NCBI RefSeq assembly: GCF_002752675.1
Contig: NZ_CP024608.1
Span: 186,001-250,000 of the forward strand
Direction of reading: 5' to 3'
Length of the DNA stretch: 64,000 bases
Source of the DNA: Massilia violaceinigra
Lineage (GTDB): Bacteria > Pseudomonadota > Gammaproteobacteria > Burkholderiales > Burkholderiaceae_D
Part shown: piece after piece, positions 35,666 through 46,702 of the stretch
Position numbering within the stretch: position 1 is the stretch's first letter
Layout: each line of letters opens with the position of its first letter
Notes under the pieces: generated by a model
Database searches by the model: none
Seen by the model: only the letters and a program-made list of their open reading frames with translations
What the model was told of the DNA's origin: nothing
Translations under genes and position numbers: made by a program

Positions 35666-38600
35666 TTATGCCGCAATCTTGGCGACCGCATCGATCTTGT
35701 CGTTCGCTTCTTCCATGCTGCTGTTGTGCAGTTCTTCCAGCGCCCGTTTGTACTCGGTCGGAAACACTTTGACGAACTTGGCGCGTCCGGTCGCCCAGTC
35801 GTCCAGCAGGTTGCGCGCACGGGTCGAACCCGTGTGCTTGAAGTGGCGTTCGATCAGGCGCTTGAGGATGGCTTCATCCGACTCGCGGTCGCTGCCGCGG
35901 CTCTGGCTGTGCCAGCCGGCGCGGTCGGTCTGTTCCTTGGTGCTGAGCACGCGCTCCAGGTTGACCATGGCGGTGTTGCATTTCTTCTCGAAGTCGCCCA
36001 GCGGATCGTAGACATAGGCCACGCCGCCCGACATGCCCGCCGCAAAGTTGCGGCCCGTCGCACCCAGCACCACGACCGTGCCACCGGTCATGTATTCGCA
36101 GCCGTGGTCGCCGCAGCCTTCGACAATCGCGGTGGCGCCGGAGTTGCGCACGGCAAAGCGTTCGCCCGCCACGCCATTAAAGAAGGCTTCGCCGGCAATC
36201 GCGCCGTACAGCACTGTGTTGCCGACGATGATGTTGTCGACCGCCCAGCCGCGGAACTCGGTATTGGGACGCACGATGATGCGTCCGCCCGACAAGCCCT
36301 TGCCGACGTAATCGTTGCCCTCACCCACCAGATCCAGGGTGATGCCGGCCGCCAGGAAGGCGGCGGCGGACTGGCCGGCCGTGCCTTGCAGCTGGATGTG
36401 GATGGTGTCGTCCGGCAAACCGGCGTGGCCGTAGCGCTTGGCCACTTCGCCCGACAGCATGGTGCCGACGGTACGGTTGACGTTGCGCACCGGCGAGATA
36501 AAGGAAACGCGCTCGCCTTTTTCCAGCGCCGCCTTGGCCTGGGCGATGAGCTTGTGATCAAGCGCTTTTTCCAGGCCGTGATCCTGCTCTTCGACCTGGC
36601 GCACTGCGCCGCCCACCGGCACCACCGGCTGATAGAAAATGTTGGAGAAATCCAGGCCACGGGCTTTCCAGTGGCTGATGGCTTTCGATTTGTCGAGCAG
36701 GTCGACCCGGCCGATCAGTTCGTCGTAGCTGCGGATGCCGAGCTGGGCCATCAGCTGGCGCGCTTCTTCGGCGACGAAGAAGAAATAGTTGACCACGTAC
36801 TCAGGTTTGCCCGAGAACTTGGCGCGCAGAATAGGATCTTGCGTCGCAACACCGACCGGGCAGGTGTTCAGGTGGCATTTGCGCATCATGATGCAACCTT
36901 CGACCACCAGCGGCGCCGTGGCGAAGCCGATCTCGTCGGCGCCCAGCATGGCGGCGATGACCACATCGCGTCCGGTTTTCATCTGGCCGTCGGCCTGCAC
37001 GCGGATACGGCTGCGCAAGCCATTGAGCACCAGCGTTTGCTGGGTTTCGGCCAGGCCCAGTTCCCACGGCGTGCCGGCGTGCTTGACCGACGACAATGGC
37101 GATGCGCCCGTGCCGCCGTCATGGCCAGCGACCACTACGTGATCGGCCTTGGCCTTGGTCACGCCCGCGGCCACCGTGCCGATGCCCACTTCCGAGACCA
37201 GCTTGACCGAGATCGAAGCGCGCGGATTGGCATTCTTGAGGTCGTGAATCAATTGCGCCAGATCTTCGATCGAGTAAATATCGTGGTGCGGCGGTGGCGA
37301 AATGAGGCCCACGCCCGGCACCGAGAAGCGCAGGCTGGCGATGTATTCGGTCACCTTGTGGCCCGGCAGCTGGCCGCCTTCGCCAGGTTTTGCACCCTGC
37401 GCCATCTTGATCTGGATCTGGTCGGCCGAGTTCAGGTACTCGGCGGTGACGCCGAAGCGGCCCGAAGCGACTTGCTTGATGCGCGAACGCAGGGAATCGC
37501 CTTCTTGCAAAGGAATATCGACCACCACGTTCTGTTCGCCGATGACGGAGGCCATCGTTTCGCCCTGCTTGATCTTGATGCCTTTCAATTCCTTGGTGTA
37601 GCGGAACGGATCTTCGCCGCCTTCGCCCGTGTTCGACTTGCCGCCGATGCGGTTCAGGGCAATGGCCAGGGTGGCGTGGGCTTCCGTGCTGATCGAGCCC
37701 ATCGACATGGCGCCGGTGGCGAAGCGCTTGACGATTTCCTTGGCCGGTTCGACTTCATCGAGCGGAATGGCCTTGGTCGGATCGAGTTTGAACTCGAACA
37801 GGCCGCGCAGTGTCAAATGACGGCGGCTCTGGTCATTGATGATTTGTGCGTACTCCTTGTAGCTCGAGAAATTGTTGCTACGGGTGGAGTGCTGCAGCTT
37901 GGCGATCGCATCCGGCGTCCACATGTGCTCTTCACCGCGCACGCGGAAGGCGTATTCGCCGCCGGCGTCGAGGGCGTCGAGCAACAGCGGGTCGTTGCCA
38001 AAGGCCAGGGTGTGCAGGCGCAGGGCTTCCTCGGCCACCTCGAACACGCCGATGCCTTCGACGTTCGACGACGTGCCCTTGAAGTACTTGTCGACCAGCG
38101 ACTTGTTCAGGCCGATGACTTCGAAGATTTGCGCGCCGCAGTAGGACATGTAGGTCGAGATGCCCATCTTGGACATCACCTTCATCAAGCCCTTGCCGAC
38201 GGCCTTGGTGTAGTTATAGATGGCGGTGTCGCCGGACATCTCGCCGGTCATGCCCTGGGCCATTTCGACCAGGGTTTCCATGGCCAGGTACGGGTGCACG
38301 GCTTCGGCGCCGTAGCCGGCCAGCAGGGCGAAGTGGTGGGTTTCGCGGGCCGAGCCGGTTTCCACGACCAGGCCGGTGGAGGCGCGCAGGCCGCGTCCGA
38401 CCAGGTGCTGGTGCACGGTGGAGGTAGCCAGCAGGGCCGGAATGGCGACCTGTTCGGCCGAGACGGCGCGGTCGGACACGATCAGGATGTTGTGGCCGGA
38501 CTTGACCGCGTCCACGGCTTCCGCGCACAGCGAGGCGAGCGAGGCTTCGATGCCTTCCTTGCCCCAGGCGACCGGGTAGCAAATGTTCAGCTCATACGAC

Positions 38601-40414
38601 TTGAACTTGCCGCCGGTGTGGGCGCTGATGTTGCGCAGGCGCGCCATGTCGTCGAAACCGAGCACCGGCTGCGACACTTCGAGGCGCATCGGCGGGTTGA
38701 CGTTGTTGGTATCGAGCAAGTTCGGCTTGGGTCCGATAAACGACACCAGCGACATGACCATGGCTTCGCGGATCGGGTCGATCGGCGGGTTGGTTACTTG
38801 CGCGAACAGTTGCTTGAAATAGTTGTACAGGGGTTTGAGCTTGTTGGACATGACCGCCAGCGGCGAATCGTTGCCCATCGAACCGGTGGCTTCTTCGCCC
38901 AGCACGGCCATTGGCGCCATCAGGAATTTCAAGTCTTCCTGGGTGTAGCCGAAGGCTTGCTGACGGTCGAGCACGGAGGCCGGGGCTTTTTCGCCCTGGG
39001 CCGCTGCGCCAGGATGGGCGCCATCCTTGGCGCGGTTCTGGCCGAGCTGGCTTTCCTTGAGCTTGATCTCGTTGAGCTTGATGCGCACCGAGTTGATCCA
39101 CGCCTTGTAGGGCTTGGCGTTGGCGTAGGTGTCTTTCAGTTCCTTGTCATCGATGATGCGGCCCGCTTCCAGGTCGATCAGGAACATCTTGCCCGGCTGC
39201 AGGCGCCATTTCTGGATGATTTTCGATTCCGGAATCGGCAGCACGCCCGATTCGGACGCCATCACGACCAGGTCGTCGTCGGTGACGATATACCGGGCAG
39301 GCCGCAATCCGTTCCTGTCCAGGGTGCCGCCGATGTGGCGCCCGTCGGTGAAGGCCATGGCGGCCGGGCCGTCCCACGGTTCCATCATCGCGGCGTGGTA
39401 TTCGTAGAAGGCGCGGCGGTTGTCGTCCATCATCGTATGATTTTCCCAGGCTTCCGGGATCATCATCATCATGGCCTGGGCGATCGGGTAGCCGGCCATG
39501 ATCAGCAGTTCGAGGGCGTTGTCGAAGCAGGCGGTGTCGGACTGGCCTTCATAAATCAGCGGGAACAGCTTTTGCAGGTCTTCGCCCAGCACGGCCGACT
39601 TCATCACGCCTTCGCGCGCGCGCATCCAGTTGAAGTTGCCTTTGACGGTGTTGATCTCGCCATTGTGGGCGATCAGGCGGTACGGGTGGGCCAGCGGCCA
39701 TTCCGGGAACGTGTTGGTCGAGAAACGCTGGTGCACCAGCGCCAGCGCCGAGATGCAGCGCGGGTCTTGCAAGTCCTTGTAATAGACACCGACCTGGTCG
39801 GCCAGCAGCAAGCCCTTGTAGACGATGGTGCGCGCCGACATCGATGGGACGAAGAATTCTTTGCCGTGGAGCAGTTTCAGCGCCTGGATCGCGTGCCCGG
39901 ACGACTTGCGGATCACGTAGAGTTTGCGCTCGAGCGCGTCGGTGACCATGATGTCCGGGCCGCGGCCGATGAAGATCTGGCGGATCACGGGTTCCTTGCC
40001 GCGCACGGTAGGCGACATCGGCATGGTGTCGTCGAGCGGCACATTGCGCCAGCCGAGCACGACCTGGCCTTCGATGCGCACGGCGCGTTCAATTTCTTGC
40101 TCGCAAGCGATGCGGGATGCATTTTCTTTCGGCAGGAACACCATGCCGACCCCGTATTCGCCCGGCGGAGGCAGTTCCACGCCCTGTTTCGCCATCTCGT
40201 CGCGGAAATACTGGTCCGGAATCTGGATCAGGATGCCGGCACCGTCGCCCATCAGCTTGTCGGCGCCGACGGCGCCCCGGTGATCGAGGTTCTTCAGGAT
40301 CAACAAGCCCTGCTCGATGATGGAGTGGCTCTTGTTGCCCTTGATGTGGGCGATGAAACCGACGCCGCAGGCATCGTGTTCATTGGACGGATCGTACAAA
40401 CCTTGGGCAATCAT
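35666..40414 (-). CDS. gltB: Glutamate synthase (NADPH) large subunit
   Basis: GltB converts glutamine plus 2-oxoglutarate into two glutamates. The precursor of 1582 residues has an N-terminal type II glutamine amidotransferase domain with the mature nucleophile in ACGVGFIAH (Cys16, preceded by a propeptide [15 protein letters not shown]), a central domain, the FMN/synthase domain ([38 protein letters not shown]), the 3Fe-4S motif [18 protein letters not shown], and a C-terminal GXGXG beta-helix ([13 protein letters not shown]). The ATG at 40414 has GGAG seven bases upstream and was preferred to ATG 40420, which abuts that site. Confidence 0.97.
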   Translation of the reverse strand: MIAQGLYDPSNEHDACGVGFIAHIKGNKSHSIIEQGLLILKNLDHRGAVGADKLMGDGAGILIQIPDQYFRDEMAKQGVELPPPGEYGVGMVFLPKENASRIACEQEIERAVRIEGQVVLGWRNVPLDDTMPMSPTVRGKEPVIRQIFIGRGPDIMVTDALERKLYVIRKSSGHAIQALKLLHGKEFFVPSMSARTIVYKGLLLADQVGVYYKDLQDPRCISALALVHQRFSTNTFPEWPLAHPYRLIAHNGEINTVKGNFNWMRAREGVMKSAVLGEDLQKLFPLIYEGQSDTACFDNALELLIMAGYPIAQAMMMMIPEAWENHTMMDDNRRAFYEYHAAMMEPWDGPAAMAFTDGRHIGGTLDRNGLRPARYIVTDDDLVVMASESGVLPIPESKIIQKWRLQPGKMFLIDLEAGRIIDDKELKDTYANAKPYKAWINSVRIKLNEIKLKESQLGQNRAKDGAHPGAAAQGEKAPASVLDRQQAFGYTQEDLKFLMAPMAVLGEEATGSMGNDSPLAVMSNKLKPLYNYFKQLFAQVTNPPIDPIREAMVMSLVSFIGPKPNLLDTNNVNPPMRLEVSQPVLGFDDMARLRNISAHTGGKFKSYELNICYPVAWGKEGIEASLASLCAEAVDAVKSGHNILIVSDRAVSAEQVAIPALLATSTVHQHLVGRGLRASTGLVVETGSARETHHFALLAGYGAEAVHPYLAMETLVEMAQGMTGEMSGDTAIYNYTKAVGKGLMKVMSKMGISTYMSYCGAQIFEVIGLNKSLVDKYFKGTSSNVEGIGVFEVAEEALRLHTLAFGNDPLLLDALDAGGEYAFRVRGEEHMWTPDAIAKLQHSTRSNNFSSYKEYAQIINDQSRRHLTLRGLFEFKLDPTKAIPLDEVEPAKEIVKRFATGAMSMGSISTEAHATLAIALNRIGGKSNTGEGGEDPFRYTKELKGIKIKQGETMASVIGEQNVVVDIPLQEGDSLRSRIKQVASGRFGVTAEYLNSADQIQIKMAQGAKPGEGGQLPGHKVTEYIASLRFSVPGVGLISPPPHHDIYSIEDLAQLIHDLKNANPRASISVKLVSEVGIGTVAAGVTKAKADHVVVAGHDGGTGASPLSSVKHAGTPWELGLAETQQTLVLNGLRSRIRVQADGQMKTGRDVVIAAMLGADEIGFATAPLVVEGCIMMRKCHLNTCPVGVATQDPILRAKFSGKPEYVVNYFFFVAEEARQLMAQLGIRSYDELIGRVDLLDKSKAISHWKARGLDFSNIFYQPVVPVGGAVRQVEEQDHGLEKALDHKLIAQAKAALEKGERVSFISPVRNVNRTVGTMLSGEVAKRYGHAGLPDDTIHIQLQGTAGQSAAAFLAAGITLDLVGEGNDYVGKGLSGGRIIVRPNTEFRGWAVDNIIVGNTVLYGAIAGEAFFNGVAGERFAVRNSGATAIVEGCGDHGCEYMTGGTVVVLGATGRNFAAGMSGGVAYVYDPLGDFEKKCNTAMVNLERVLSTKEQTDRAGWHSQSRGSDRESDEAILKRLIERHFKHTGSTRARNLLDDWATGRAKFVKVFPTEYKRALEELHNSSMEEANDKIDAVAKIAA

Positions 40415-40489
40415 GCGCATTCTCCACAGCTTTTGAAAGTCGAAGACCAAGATTAGTGCAATGCAGCAGAATCGGCAATAGGATTAATT

Positions 40490-41450
40490 AGGGTCAGAGT
40501 CGAATTATTTGCGCCAGCGTCGCTCCGAAAATTAAATAGGGACACAGTGATGAGCTTTTCTGGTTTATGCGTTCCGCTTAGCTGGAACAACGGTTTTCGC
40601 CGTTTCTGGCAGGCGAAAAAAAACGCCCATCGGGCGTTTCAGGAGGCCGGAGCCTTGATCTTGAACGGTCGTCCCCGCTTGGCAGGCAGTACCTGCCGTT
40701 TGGCGCGGTGTTGCAATTCTGTCTTAAAGGCATCGGAACCGAGCGGCCAGCCCTTGAGCACGGCGGCGTTGATCTGGTCCAGCTGCTCGCGCGTGAGGGC
40801 CGGCCGGCTCAGTTCGATGTACGCGGCTTCGCGCTGGAAGGGGGTGTTGCCCAGTGCCCAGTAGAGCGCGTGGTCGGTAATGACGCTGTCGGGCTGGGCG
40901 CCGGCGTGGTGGGCGTAGCTCGACCAGGGGTAATTCACGGGATCGGACACCAGCTCGCTGCGCACCGGGTTGTGTTCTATATAGCGGCTGCAGAACAGGA
41001 AATAGGCGGCGGCATCGATCAGCGAGGTTTTGAAGCGCCCCTGGAACAGGCTGCCGCTGCGGCCGTACTTGGCGTTGAACCAGGGAACGTAATAGCGGCC
41101 GACCCGCTGCATGGTTTGCGCCAGGCCTTCCACCGTCGAGGGGGAGGCCAGCAGGTGCAGGTGGTTGGGCATCAGCACGTAGGCGTGGATGGCGACCTTG
41201 AATTCCCTGGCGCTTTCCTTCAGCCAGCCGAGGAAGCGCTGGTAATCCTCGCTGTCGCGAAAAATCAGCTGGCGGTCGTTGCCGTGCTGGATGATGTGGT
41301 GCGGCTGGTTGGGGAGAACGAGACGGGGAAGGCGGGCCATGGCGGTATGATAAAGGGACGGACCGCGGCATTTTACTGAATTATCATGACTCTGTCCCTG
41401 ATTAAAAACAGGCTCATGATTATCAGGGGTGGCTATGTCCCCATTTTATG
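40490..41450 (-). mobile_element. RAYT unit with paired flanking repeats
   Basis: The transposase gene is bounded by two related motifs on each side. Left: AGGGTCAGAGTCGAATTATT (40490-40509) and AAATAGGGACACAGTGATGAG-like sequence (40534-40554). Right, in opposite orientation: AATTATCATGACTCTGTCCC (41379-41398) and CTATGTCCCCATTTTAT (41433-41449). All share the core GGGnCAnAG. The arrangement fits a self-contained RAYT locus inserted between gltB and the two-component genes. Exact ends are uncertain. Confidence 0.65.
40639..41340 (-). CDS. REP-associated tyrosine transposase (RAYT, IS200-like Y1 transposase)
   Basis: The 233-residue protein starts MARLPRLVLPNQPHHIIQHGN and carries the HUH motif MPNHLHLL (His60, His62) and the Tyr motif SRYIEHNPVRSELV (Tyr120), with GSLFQGRFKTSLID between them. 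These are the catalytic hallmarks of Y1_Tnp-superfamily RAYTs, single-strand endonucleases thought to mobilise REP/REPIN palindromes. The C-terminal RGRPFK tail is also typical. Catalytic residues are intact. It lies alone between gltB and a two-component system and is flanked by its own inverted repeats. Confidence 0.92.
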   Translation of the reverse strand: MARLPRLVLPNQPHHIIQHGNDRQLIFRDSEDYQRFLGWLKESAREFKVAIHAYVLMPNHLHLLASPSTVEGLAQTMQRVGRYYVPWFNAKYGRSGSLFQGRFKTSLIDAAAYFLFCSRYIEHNPVRSELVSDPVNYPWSSYAHHAGAQPDSVITDHALYWALGNTPFQREAAYIELSRPALTREQLDQINAAVLKGWPLGSDAFKTELQHRAKRQVLPAKRGRPFKIKAPAS

Positions 41451-41580
41451 AGGAGACATGCTGAGTTCCAGAGTTCCCGCTCATCTCCAACAGCAGTTCG
41501 GTAGGAATCTTCATTGACGCTTTTTTCCAGCAAGAATACGGGAAGCCTGTTTTCGCCCGTTCCGTGAGCGATGTAACCGG

Positions 41581-42264
41581 TTACGCGAGCGTGAAACCGG
41601 CGGACAGGCTGTAGCCTTCGCCGTAGGCGCTGCGCAGCGGCAAATCCTGCCCGAGGCCTGAACGGGCTTTCTTGCGCAGGCGATAAACCAGCATGTCGAC
41701 CCGGCGGCTGGCGTCGGGATCGTCGCCGCCCATGCCGGCCACGATCACCTGGCGCGGCACGGGACGCGTGTTGAGCGTGAGCAGGTGCAGGAAATTGCAC
41801 TCTTTTTCGGTCAGGTCGATCACCGCCCCCATCAGTTCGAGCTGGCGCGCACTGACGCGCAAGGTCCACTTGCTCGGCAGCTGAGCCGCCGGCTCGGGCG
41901 GACGCACGCGCCGGTCCAGCGCCTCGATATGGGCGGCCAGTTCCGGAAACTTGATCGGCTTGGTCAGGTAATGGTCCGCGCCCAGGCGCAGGCCGAGAAT
42001 GCGGTTGTCAAAGGCGACGCGGCCGGTCAGCACCAGCAAGCCGATTTCCGGATACAGCTGGCGCATGCGTGGAATGACATTGAAACCATCTTCATCGGGC
42101 AGGCCGAGATCGAGCACGACCACGGCGGTCGGAACCTTGGTCAGGGCGGCCCACATCTCGGCGGCGGTGGTCGCGACCATCACTTCATGGTTGAGCTCCG
42201 TCAGGAACTCCGCCATATCGCCGGCATAGTCGCCGTTGTCCTCAACAATCAATATCTGCGTCAT
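41581..42264 (-). CDS. OmpR/PhoB-type response regulator
   Basis: The 227-residue protein has a receiver domain with the acidic pocket ILIVEDNGD and phospho-acceptor Asp52 in VVVLDLGLPDEDGF, the conserved Lys in HYLTKPIKF, then a winged-helix DNA-binding domain (LTEKECNFLHLLTLN, RRVDMLVYRLRKKA, SAYGEGYSL). It follows the histidine kinase by 71 bases, so the two form a cognate pair. The kinase lacks membrane segments, so the signal is probably cytoplasmic. Targets unknown. Confidence 0.94.
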   Translation of the reverse strand: MTQILIVEDNGDYAGDMAEFLTELNHEVMVATTAAEMWAALTKVPTAVVVLDLGLPDEDGFNVIPRMRQLYPEIGLLVLTGRVAFDNRILGLRLGADHYLTKPIKFPELAAHIEALDRRVRPPEPAAQLPSKWTLRVSARQLELMGAVIDLTEKECNFLHLLTLNTRPVPRQVIVAGMGGDDPDASRRVDMLVYRLRKKARSGLGQDLPLRSAYGEGYSLSAGFTLA

Positions 42265-42335
42265 GGGTTGGCCATTTTATTCATTTCATTACCCCGTGCA
42301 TCGTTTCCTTATTTGCGCGCGGCGCCTTCCCTTGT

Positions 42336-43496
42336 CTATTGATTAGCGGAATTATCACTGCTGCACCCTTCTGGCGCAACTCTTTTCCCCGCAGCGCGTT
42401 GTACGGGCAGCCAGATTTTGAACAAGGCGCCTGATGGTGCCACATTTTGAACGCCGATGGTTCCCCCATGTACCTCGATCACGGACCGCGCCATATACAG
42501 CCCCAAACCGGACCCTTGGCCCACTGCGTTACTTCCACGAAATGCCTTGCCGAAAATCGCGCCGGTCTCCGAGTCGGGCACGCCCTCGCCGTGATCGCGC
42601 ACCGATAGTTCGATGCCGTCCGCGGTACCGTGACCGGCCAGGATGACCGGCTGCCCGGGCGGCGAATATTGCAACGCGTTATCCACCAGCACTTTCAACG
42701 CCAGGCGCAAGCCGTTTGGCTGAGCCCGGATCGAGGGCGGCAAGCCGCTGCACTCGACCTGCGCACTGCCGCCCGCCGCGACGATTCGGGCCGCCGCTTC
42801 GCGCAGCAGCAGTTCCGGCACAACCGTGTCGGGCGGGCGCGTACCGCCGATCTCGTCCATGCGTTCTGGCGACAGGTACTCGTCGAGCATGCCGATCAGT
42901 CGATCCACGGCCGCCTGGATCTTGCGGTAACGCAGGCGGGTCGGCTCGTCAGCCTGGGTTCCGGTCGCTTCGAGGCGCTGGATGGCGCCGTCGATGGTCG
43001 ACAAGGGCGTACGGAATTCATGGTTCAGCATGCTGGCGAAGCGGCGCTGCTGTTCTGCACGTTCCCGCTCGGCACTGGTATCGATCAGCACGCCGACCAG
43101 GGCGCTGGGCTTGCCGTCGGCATCCGTCAACAAAGTGGAGCGCACGTCGAGCGGGACCGTGCTGCCATCCGGACGCACCTGCTCAAAGTGGCGCAACAGC
43201 GCGCGCCGGCTTTGATCGCCTGCCGCAAAACGGGCCAGACGCTCGGGCAAGCCCGTGCACAAGGCGGCCAGCGGCGACGCCGCATCGTGGCCGGAAAGTT
43301 GCCTGATGAAATCTCTAGGCGCATATCCCAGCATGTCACGCACGGACGGGCTGATGTACGACAGCGTGCCCGATGCACAGTCCACGATCCAGGCGACGTC
43401 GCCACGCAACTCGGCGATGGCACGAAACTGTTCCATGAGCACAATGTCGCCGGAAGTCACGATTCCCTTGCTTCCCTCACCGCCACCGATATTCAT
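42336..43496 (-). CDS. Soluble PAS-domain sensor histidine kinase
   Basis: The 386-residue protein has a PAS domain at about 22-140 (IAELRGDVAWIVDCASGTLSYISPSVRDMLGY), a HisKA dimerisation domain with phospho-acceptor His159 in SMLNHEFRTPLSTID, and an HATPase domain with N-box VLVDNALQYSPPG, G1 DHGEGVPDSE and G2 GSGLGLYMARSV. No signal peptide or membrane helix is seen. Upstream minus-strand boxes TATACT (43536-43541) could be a -10. Signal unknown. Confidence 0.92.
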   Translation of the reverse strand: MNIGGGEGSKGIVTSGDIVLMEQFRAIAELRGDVAWIVDCASGTLSYISPSVRDMLGYAPRDFIRQLSGHDAASPLAALCTGLPERLARFAAGDQSRRALLRHFEQVRPDGSTVPLDVRSTLLTDADGKPSALVGVLIDTSAERERAEQQRRFASMLNHEFRTPLSTIDGAIQRLEATGTQADEPTRLRYRKIQAAVDRLIGMLDEYLSPERMDEIGGTRPPDTVVPELLLREAAARIVAAGGSAQVECSGLPPSIRAQPNGLRLALKVLVDNALQYSPPGQPVILAGHGTADGIELSVRDHGEGVPDSETGAIFGKAFRGSNAVGQGSGLGLYMARSVIEVHGGTIGVQNVAPSGALFKIWLPVQRAAGKRVAPEGCSSDNSANQ

Positions 43497-43585
43497 GGAA
43501 CGCTTTCTTTACCTGTTCAAAACCAATACTCCGCTAGTATATCGCCAACGTTGCAGGAAAGTATATGAACCAAAATCAGAGGACC

Positions 43586-46500
43586 TTACTCCTCCAGCGG
43601 CGCGAAAATGGCTTGCAGGTCTTCCTGCGTCAGACTCATTTTTTGCGACTCGCCTTCCGCCAGGATGGACTGGGCCAGATCGGATTTCTTTTGCTGCAGT
43701 AACTGGATCTTTTCTTCCAGGGTCCCCTTGGCGATCAGCTTGTACACGAACACCGGTTTGTCCTGTCCGATGCGCCAGGCACGGTCGGTGGCCTGGTTTT
43801 CGGCGGCCGGGTTCCACCACGGATCGTAATGGATCACGGTATCGGCGGCGGTCAGGTTGAGACCGACACCGCCCGCTTTCAGGCTGATCAGGAAAATCGG
43901 CACCGCGCCCTGCTGGAAGGCGGCGACCTGGGCCGCGCGGTCCTTGGTATCGCCGGTGAGCAAGGCATACGGAATGCGGCGCGCGTTGAGCTCTTCCTCG
44001 ATCAGCGCCAGCATACTGGTAAATTGCGAGAACACCAGGATCTTGCGGCCTTCTTCGAGCAAATCGTCGACCATCTGCATCAGATCGATCAGTTTGGCGG
44101 AGCCGCTGTCTTTCTTCTTGGCGGGCAAGGCTTTCACCAAGCGCGGATCGCAGCACACCTGGCGCAGCTTGAGCAAGGCTTCGAGAATGACGATCTGGCT
44201 GCGCGCCACGCCTTTCTTGTCGATCTCGTCGCGCACTTTCTTGTCCATCGCCAGGCGCACGGTTTCGTACAGGTCGCGCTGGGCACCCGACAATTCGACC
44301 TTGCGCACCATTTCCGTTTTCGGCGGCAATTCCTTGGCCACATTGTCCTTGGTCCGGCGCAGCAGGAAGGGACGGATGCGGCGGTTCAGCAGCGCGCGCC
44401 GCAGCGGATCGTCCTGGCGCTCGATCGGGTGGCGGAACTGGCTGTTGAAGGTTTTTTCATCGCCCAGCAAACCCGGCAGCAGGAAATGGAATTGCGACCA
44501 CAGCTCGCCCAGGTGATTTTCCAGCGGGGTGCCGGTCAGGCACAGGCGGTGGCGCGACTTGAGCAGGCCGGCGCTCTGGGCCGCCTTGGAGCGCGTGTTC
44601 TTGATGTAATGCGATTCGTCGAGGATGACGAGGTGGAACTCGTGCTCGCGCAGCTTTTCTTCATCGCGCGGCAACAGGGCATAGGTGGTCAGGACCAGAT
44701 CGACTTCCTCGATCTTGTCGAACTGTTCCAGGCGCTCCTTTCCTTGCAGCAGCAGCACGCGCAAGTCGGGCGCGAAACGGGCCGCTTCGTCCTGCCAGTT
44801 GGTCATCAGGCTGGTGGGCGCGATGACCAGGGCCGGATGGGTCAGGCGGCCGGCTTCCTTCTCGATCAGGATGTGGGCCAGGGTTTGCACCGTCTTGCCC
44901 AAGCCCATGTCATCGGCCAGGATGCCGGCCAGGTCGTACTCGCGCAAGAACTGCATCCAGGCCAGGCCATCTGCCTGGTAATCGCGCAGGGTCGCCTGGA
45001 GCCCCACCGGAGGCGCCACTTTTTGCACGGAACCGAACAAGCTCAGCTTACGGCCGGTTTCGCGCAACTGCTCGCCGCCAAACCAGCGCAAAGCGGTTCC
45101 GCGTGCCAGTTCTTCGAGCCGGCCCGCATCCAGGGTCGAGAGCCTGACCTTGTTTTTGATCTTGTCGCTGAAATAAAGTTCACCCAGCGTGTTGAGAATC
45201 GGCTTGAGGCGGCCCCAGGGCAGCGCCACGCGCAGACCATCGGGCAGGGTGGCCAGCATCTGGTCGGCGTCGGCGTGCGCCGCCAGTACCTCGGGATCGA
45301 AGTCGCTCGGGGCACTGCGGATCAGTTGGACCAGCACCGGCAGCAGCGGCACGCGTTTCTGGTTGACCACGATCCCCAGCTCCAGCTCGAACCAGGCGTT
45401 GCCCGCTTCGGCCGGCTCGTCGATCTCGGCGTACCAATCTTCCACCGCGACAACGTCGTAGCGGTATTTGTTGGATTTCTGCACATGCCAGCCGGCCTCG
45501 ATCAGGCCGGCGAGGTCGCCTTCGGCAAAGCGCAGCCAGTGCGCCTGGCTTTCCAGCTGCTGGGCGCCGGCCAGGGCGTTGAGCGGCGGCGTGCCGGGTT
45601 TGCGGAAACCAAGGGCGGTGAGTTCTTCCAGAGAGGCGGCCTCGGCCGGGATATCGCGGGCGATGACTTCGGTCACGTCGCCCACCTGGCGCACAACGCG
45701 CTGGGCCGGATCGAACGCGACCCGCTCACCGTCGTAATCGAAGGAAAGCACCGCATAATCGTGCCAGCGCTGGTGCGAGCCATCGGCCAGCGGCACGCTG
45801 TCGAGCAGCAGGTGCGGACGCGGCTTGACGTCGTCGCGCAGGCGCTGGATCAGCGGCTGCGGCAGGGGCATCAGTTGCTGCAGGCCATGGGCCAGCAACA
45901 GTTGCGAGACGCGTTTTTTATCGTTGCCGCTCAGCGCCGGGGCTTGCGCCACCAGCGCCTGCAAGTCGGCCAGGGAAATATCGACGCCGCCACGGTTGAG
46001 CGCGAGCGCGCCGCAGGACAGATTGTCGATGTACCACGGCGGATCGGTCGGCAGCATGTAATCGATCTGGTCGGCGGCGGTGTGGGTCGCGCCGCTGGCG
46101 GGCTGGACTTGCCAGCCGAGGCGCGCGGTGCGGCCTTCCTCACGCCAGACCAGGTTGGCTTCACGCACGGGGCCGGCCTGGAGTGGGTAGATCAGGCCGT
46201 TGGCCATGTCGGCCCAGGAATTCGCCCACAGCAGCTTGTCTTGTTCCAGCAACATTTGCAGGAGGATGGCGCCGACCTTGCCTTTCGGTTCGGTCGCGCT
46301 GCCGCCCTGGGACGCCGCGCCGCTGCGCATGGCGATGAAGAAGCGCACCAGGTCTTCGTCGTCGCCTTCGAGGTAGGCGGGCGGGGCCGAGAGCAGGGAA
46401 AACACTTCGCTGACCGGGCTGGCGGCAGCGACTTCGCCGTTCGGGCGCAGGCGCGCCTTGCACAGGCACAGGGCCACGTGGCGGCCGCCGCTGGTCGGGG

Positions 46501-46702
46501 CCAGGACATAGACGAACTTGTATTGGGCGACTTTGGGATCCTTGACCTCCAGGTCGAGCTTGGGCTGCGGGTGGGCGGCAGCCTCGACCCGTTGCAGCCA
46601 GCTGGCGATCGGCGCCGGCAAGGCCGACGCCGTGGCGTGCGGCGCAGCGGTGGCAGGGCGTCCTTCGCGGGGTTCGTCGCGCGTTAAATCCATCGTGTGC
46701 AT
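43586..46702 (-). CDS. SNF2-family DEAD/DEAH-box ATPase (second in window)
   Basis: The 1038-residue protein has a C-terminal Snf2 motor: ATLRDYQADGLAWMQFLREYDLAGILADDMGLGKT split by spacing (Lys603 in GKT), LDESHYIKN (Asp695), LTGTPLENHLGELWSQFHFLLPG, and LKAGGVGLNLTAADTVIHYDPWWNPAAENQATDRAWRIGQ. The N-terminal ~500 residues include a Cys-containing region (HVALCLCKARLRPNG) and beta-rich segments typical of RapA-like/SNF2 bacterial helicases. It differs in length and N-terminus from the one at 2653. It probably remodels protein-DNA complexes; no partner gene is obvious. The gene is followed, 89 bases later, by the kinase gene. Confidence 0.9.
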   Translation of the reverse strand: MHTMDLTRDEPREGRPATAAPHATASALPAPIASWLQRVEAAAHPQPKLDLEVKDPKVAQYKFVYVLAPTSGGRHVALCLCKARLRPNGEVAAASPVSEVFSLLSAPPAYLEGDDEDLVRFFIAMRSGAASQGGSATEPKGKVGAILLQMLLEQDKLLWANSWADMANGLIYPLQAGPVREANLVWREEGRTARLGWQVQPASGATHTAADQIDYMLPTDPPWYIDNLSCGALALNRGGVDISLADLQALVAQAPALSGNDKKRVSQLLLAHGLQQLMPLPQPLIQRLRDDVKPRPHLLLDSVPLADGSHQRWHDYAVLSFDYDGERVAFDPAQRVVRQVGDVTEVIARDIPAEAASLEELTALGFRKPGTPPLNALAGAQQLESQAHWLRFAEGDLAGLIEAGWHVQKSNKYRYDVVAVEDWYAEIDEPAEAGNAWFELELGIVVNQKRVPLLPVLVQLIRSAPSDFDPEVLAAHADADQMLATLPDGLRVALPWGRLKPILNTLGELYFSDKIKNKVRLSTLDAGRLEELARGTALRWFGGEQLRETGRKLSLFGSVQKVAPPVGLQATLRDYQADGLAWMQFLREYDLAGILADDMGLGKTVQTLAHILIEKEAGRLTHPALVIAPTSLMTNWQDEAARFAPDLRVLLLQGKERLEQFDKIEEVDLVLTTYALLPRDEEKLREHEFHLVILDESHYIKNTRSKAAQSAGLLKSRHRLCLTGTPLENHLGELWSQFHFLLPGLLGDEKTFNSQFRHPIERQDDPLRRALLNRRIRPFLLRRTKDNVAKELPPKTEMVRKVELSGAQRDLYETVRLAMDKKVRDEIDKKGVARSQIVILEALLKLRQVCCDPRLVKALPAKKKDSGSAKLIDLMQMVDDLLEEGRKILVFSQFTSMLALIEEELNARRIPYALLTGDTKDRAAQVAAFQQGAVPIFLISLKAGGVGLNLTAADTVIHYDPWWNPAAENQATDRAWRIGQDKPVFVYKLIAKGTLEEKIQLLQQKKSDLAQSILAEGESQKMSLTQEDLQAIFAPLEE

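Noticed and set aside
35726..40456. Plus-strand open frame of about 1576 codons opposite gltB
   Set aside because: gltB on the minus strand is certain from many motifs; the plus frame has shadow composition only.
43829..46687. Plus-strand open frame of about 950 codons opposite the second SNF2 gene
   Set aside because: Same antisense artefact; all helicase motifs are on the minus strand.
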